A DNA stretch of 64,000 nt from Nematopogon swammerdamellus. Its lineage: Eukaryota; Arthropoda; Insecta; Lepidoptera; Adelidae. This document shows, piece by piece, positions 61,102 to 64,000 of the stretch; position 1 is the stretch's first letter; each line of letters opens with the position of its first letter. A program made the translations under genes and the position numbers. The notes beneath the pieces are model-generated. The model was not told where the DNA came from. It did not search any database and saw only the letters and a program-made list of their open reading frames with translations. The stretch covers positions 1,302,001 to 1,366,000 of the forward strand of contig OX336341.1 of assembly GCA_946902875.1 (NCBI GenBank), written 5' to 3'.

Positions 61102-62433
61102 ACAATGACATGTTCTATCACTGACACTGACACAAAATTTTTTTTTTAGTTCAGTGTAAGCAAGGGTCCATGACCATATACAGATTGTCTGATGTGCTAT
61201 TTTCACTACCGTATGGGTCCGCGGCAGGGTAGGCGGAGGCACTCAAAGCACACTCAAAGTACTCATCTTTTAGCGCTTTATGTTCCTCGTCTTTGCTGTG
61301 GAGTGGATGGAGACCAAAGAGTATAGTAATCACGACCAAAGAATATGAATGGACTATGGAGTGACGAGACGACCGACGCGTCACTTGGGCAAATTGCTCG
61401 TAGAGGCCACGGTCGACCGCCGCCGGACACCGACGTTTTTTCGCCAACGCGTGTCTCTAGCCATCTAGCGGGGGATCGCAGCATCCCTTCCGGAACTTGG
61501 AGCGGTATTAGAATGCGCATCGTCATATTCGTCATGCGCTCGGTGGCGGATGCGGCTCTGCTGAGATATTTCCAAAACGAGCGAAAATATTATAAAATAT
61601 TTAAGTTTATATATAGAAACAATGTTTAGGAAGGAAAAGCCATGCTCAACAAAATTAAAAATTAAATGAAAATAAATATATCAAGGGACAATGGCAACGG
61701 TCCGCGTGATATTTCATTTATATTACTTAGGATATATTTATGTACTTTATCTTATTGTATACATTTATTTACACATTTCTTTTTATATATTTTACATTAA
61801 AAAATAATATATATAAAAACAAACGGAGTTTCCACCACCGGCGTCGTAGCGGGGCTAGCCCAGGCTACCGATGGTCGGCGGGTCCCAAAGAGAGAAACCT
61901 CCGGACTATACGCGCAGTGTCGAGGGGCTGCCTTCTGCCTTGTATATATTAATGTAATGTTAATATAGTTAATATAGTTAATAAATAGTTAATATAATGT
62001 TAATAACTAATCAGGTAGGTACTAAAACAAAAACGTTTGTTTTGTTTAATTTATTCTTGCTATCATTAGCAACTTTCACAATCAAAAAATCTACAAGAAA
62101 GTCATTAACTTTATTACATAGTGTACACAGATAAACACCAAACCAGGCTATGGTTAATGCCTCCTGCACTTTTCCCGCCCCAGCAGAAGTGAGAAGAAGA
62201 AAATGACGTTCAGAGTTAAATGACGCTCGTGAGTGCTGATGTAGAACTACATTTGCTAGGAGATGTCATGTGCGCGGGCCCGGGGTGCTGCGAGCGCGAG
62301 CGCGGCGTCCGAGGAACAGTGCGAGCGTGGCTGCGCAGGTCTTCAGTGCTGCGAAACGAAGCTATGCTACGCCGACTCATAGGAGTGACGGTGGAGTCTT
62401 GGAGGAGACATCTGGAAAACGTTCAAATGAAAG
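61102..62433. other. Spacer without a recognised gene
   Basis: GC-richer patches at 61370-61560, 61830-61930 and 62260-62400 have short open frames on both strands but no domain or splice pattern I recognise. The rest is AT-rich. Confidence 0.45.
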
Positions 62434-62434
62434 T

Positions 62435-62789
62435 ATACAGGGTGTTTGATGACTATCTATAGGTCATAAAGCAAACCAGGTACTCCTGAGTCTATTTGGA
62501 GCAAAAAAGTTAGATGACATTTTGTTCTACGGTGAGCCTATTTGGACCAAAAAAGTTAGATGACATTTTGTTCTACGGTGAGCCTATTTGGACCAAAAAA
62601 GTTAGATGACATTTTGTTCTACGGTGAACTTTGTTTTTTCCATACTAAACTAAATAAAATTATTTCATTTAGTATAGAAAAAAAAAGTTCACCGTTGAAC
62701 AAAATGTCATCTAACTTTTTTGCTCCAAATAGATTCAGGAGTACCTGGTTTGCTTTATGACCTATAGTCATCAAACACGGCCCTGTATA
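62435..62789. mobile_element. Fold-back element with an internal triplication
   Basis: The ends atacagggtgtttgatgact (left) and its near reverse complement tcatcaaacacggccctgta (right) are terminal inverted repeats. The left arm contains about 55 bp in three tandem copies (ttagatgacattttgttcta cggtgag), the right arm only one. The arms meet at an AT-rich turn near 62650. No coding capacity. Confidence 0.8.
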
Positions 62790-62869
62790 TTGGCACAGCC
62801 AAAGAGGTTGAATGTTGTCGCTACATCTATGGGCACAACGCTCTGTCAGTTTCGAATATAAGAAGACTA

Positions 62870-63010
62870 TAAGAAGATTGTAGGTCCCTTCCCTTACCTT
62901 ACTAGCTAGCAAGGCATAAAACCCCTTCAGGATTGAAATCACCGCACTGAATGAAGGTCGATCGAAGTCAAAACGGTTATGTAAATAGGCAACGAAATGA
63001 AATGAAAATA
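62870..63010 (+). mobile_element. Diverged SINE family A middle part
   Basis: ttgtaggtcccttcccttac, aaccccttcaggattgaaat and caccgcactgaatgaaggtc follow the family A order, heavily diverged. Confidence 0.45.
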
Positions 63011-63213
63011 TACTAAGTATTTATTGTTCATTAATAGTATGTAAAAGGGTCACGAAATGTGAGTTTAATGTCTTGCGGCATTCTTTACAAAGTAACCTTA
63101 AGTGTTGTGGAAAACGCGTAACGTAAATAGTCCGTATTTATTTTTCTAAAGGCAAGCAAGCACTGTTCCATAAAAAAATTCACACACGAAATCGACAGTC
63201 CATATCCTAAACA

Positions 63214-63540
63214 ATGAAAGAGCAAAAGACACACGGACAAGGAAACAAGGCGGCCAAGACATACTTCTCGAAGTCAGTGAAGTGTTTTGGTGTGGATGCG
63301 GCCGAGGGGCACCGGCGGTTGAGGCTCGCGCGCCGATGCTTCAGCATCTGTTGTGTGACTAGTGGCGGCGCCGACTGCTGGCTCAGCTTCGGCGCTATCG
63401 GATTGTCCTGTAATCAGCAGGTCTATTCTTGTAAATTCTGTTGTGGCGCTGAGAGCCACTTACTTACATCAGCGCTGATTCCGCTGTCAGGATTTACAAG
63501 AATAGACCTGCTGTTGTACTGTAAGTAAGTATCAGAGTAT
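63214..63540. repeat. Hairpin with 22-bp perfect arms
   Basis: cagcaggtctattcttgtaa at, 63415-63436, is exactly inverted at 63492-63513. A 104-codon open frame (63214-63528) spans the hairpin, but its C-terminal part is made by the palindrome and it has no known domain. Confidence 0.6.
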
Positions 63541-63695
63541 AAGGTGGTATAAGTGGCTAACAGTCGGCTCGGCTGGGTTCTCCTCTATTCCATTGTAGCA
63601 ATCCAAACCATCAATCTAATGGCAACTCTCCTGATTGCTGGTCTCCGAGGAGATGTTGGCTGGTTGGGGTATGCGCTCTGGCCTCTCTAATATAT
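63540..63695 (+). mobile_element. Interspersed repeat family C, diverged copy
   Basis: Inverted relative to 25548: gctgggttctcctctattcc, gattgctggtctccgaggag and tatgcgctctggcctctc. The last 300 bp of the window after it are AT-rich with no feature I can name. Confidence 0.45.
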
Positions 63696-64000
63696 ATATA
63701 AATAAATAATTTTTACTTACAGTAAGTCTTATGTACATGTTAGTATTTAATTTTTATTTATTTATTAGGTTAATTTTATTTAATTAGTATTAACTAATAG
63801 GTTTTATTGTGTTTTGGAAAATCAATAATGTTCCACATAATTATGTAAATAGAGGAATAAATAACAATCCCACCAAAACAGCTCGTAGGACTAGGAAAGT
63901 GTGAAGTAATAAAGAATAAGCTTTAAATATATTTCTATTAAGGTAATAGAACCTTGTCACACACAGCGCGTCATACGTACTCCTCCGTGTGTGTATGTAC

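Noticed and set aside
63214..63528. 104-codon ORF at the right end as a gene
   Set aside because: Its C-terminal third is generated by a perfect palindrome, and no domain or conserved composition is visible.

Overview
This looks like insect nuclear DNA, most likely from a moth or butterfly. The evidence is GT-AG introns, long AT-rich spacers full of GTAGGTA/TACCTAC words, repeats typical of Lepidoptera (tcgcgt-type 'cccgcggcttcgc' and 'gccaagtgcg...actcgcgc' elements), and insect-type non-LTR retrotransposons. Everything is read by eye; family names rest on motif recognition, not searches.

Layout. 1-22 kb is gene-poor: a 72-bp minisatellite at the left edge, a possible minus-strand TATA promoter near 2.4 kb, decayed LINE tails, short hairpin or MITE-like elements, a hAT-like element with an 8-bp target duplication (8.6-9.4 kb), and a CpG-rich block at 18.3-19.2 kb with one plausible small ORF (104 aa). 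22.8-48.7 kb is a complete prolidase gene (PEPD, Xaa-Pro dipeptidase; 12 coding exons, 479 aa, all five metal ligands present). Its introns hold SINE-like elements, LINE tails, a 1.1-kb hAT-like element and three tandem arrays. 51.1-55.6 kb is a convergent minus-strand gene for an ankyrin-repeat and SOCS-box protein (531 aa, ASB3-like), a predicted substrate receptor of a Cullin-5 ubiquitin ligase. 55.96-61.09 kb is a complete, apparently intact two-ORF LINE (I-group, with RNase H), flanked by a perfect 15-bp target duplication and sitting just upstream of the ASB gene. 61.1-64 kb has no recognised gene, only a fold-back element and other repeats.

Most unusual points. (1) In PEPD, the 3' part of exon 10, together with its splice donor and the first bases of the intron, has been amplified to 17 tandem copies of about 165 bp (55 codons) with two levels of higher-order structure; 15 copies keep a GTGAGT donor. 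Frame analysis says only the first donor yields prolidase. (2) The preceding intron also begins with an array whose first monomer is the splice donor itself. (3) The commonest SINE in the window has a head in which tRNA-like A and B boxes flank a segment resembling the 5S rRNA internal promoter, and a recombinant family carries the same tail on a different head. (4) Several nested insertions give relative ages and empty-site comparisons.
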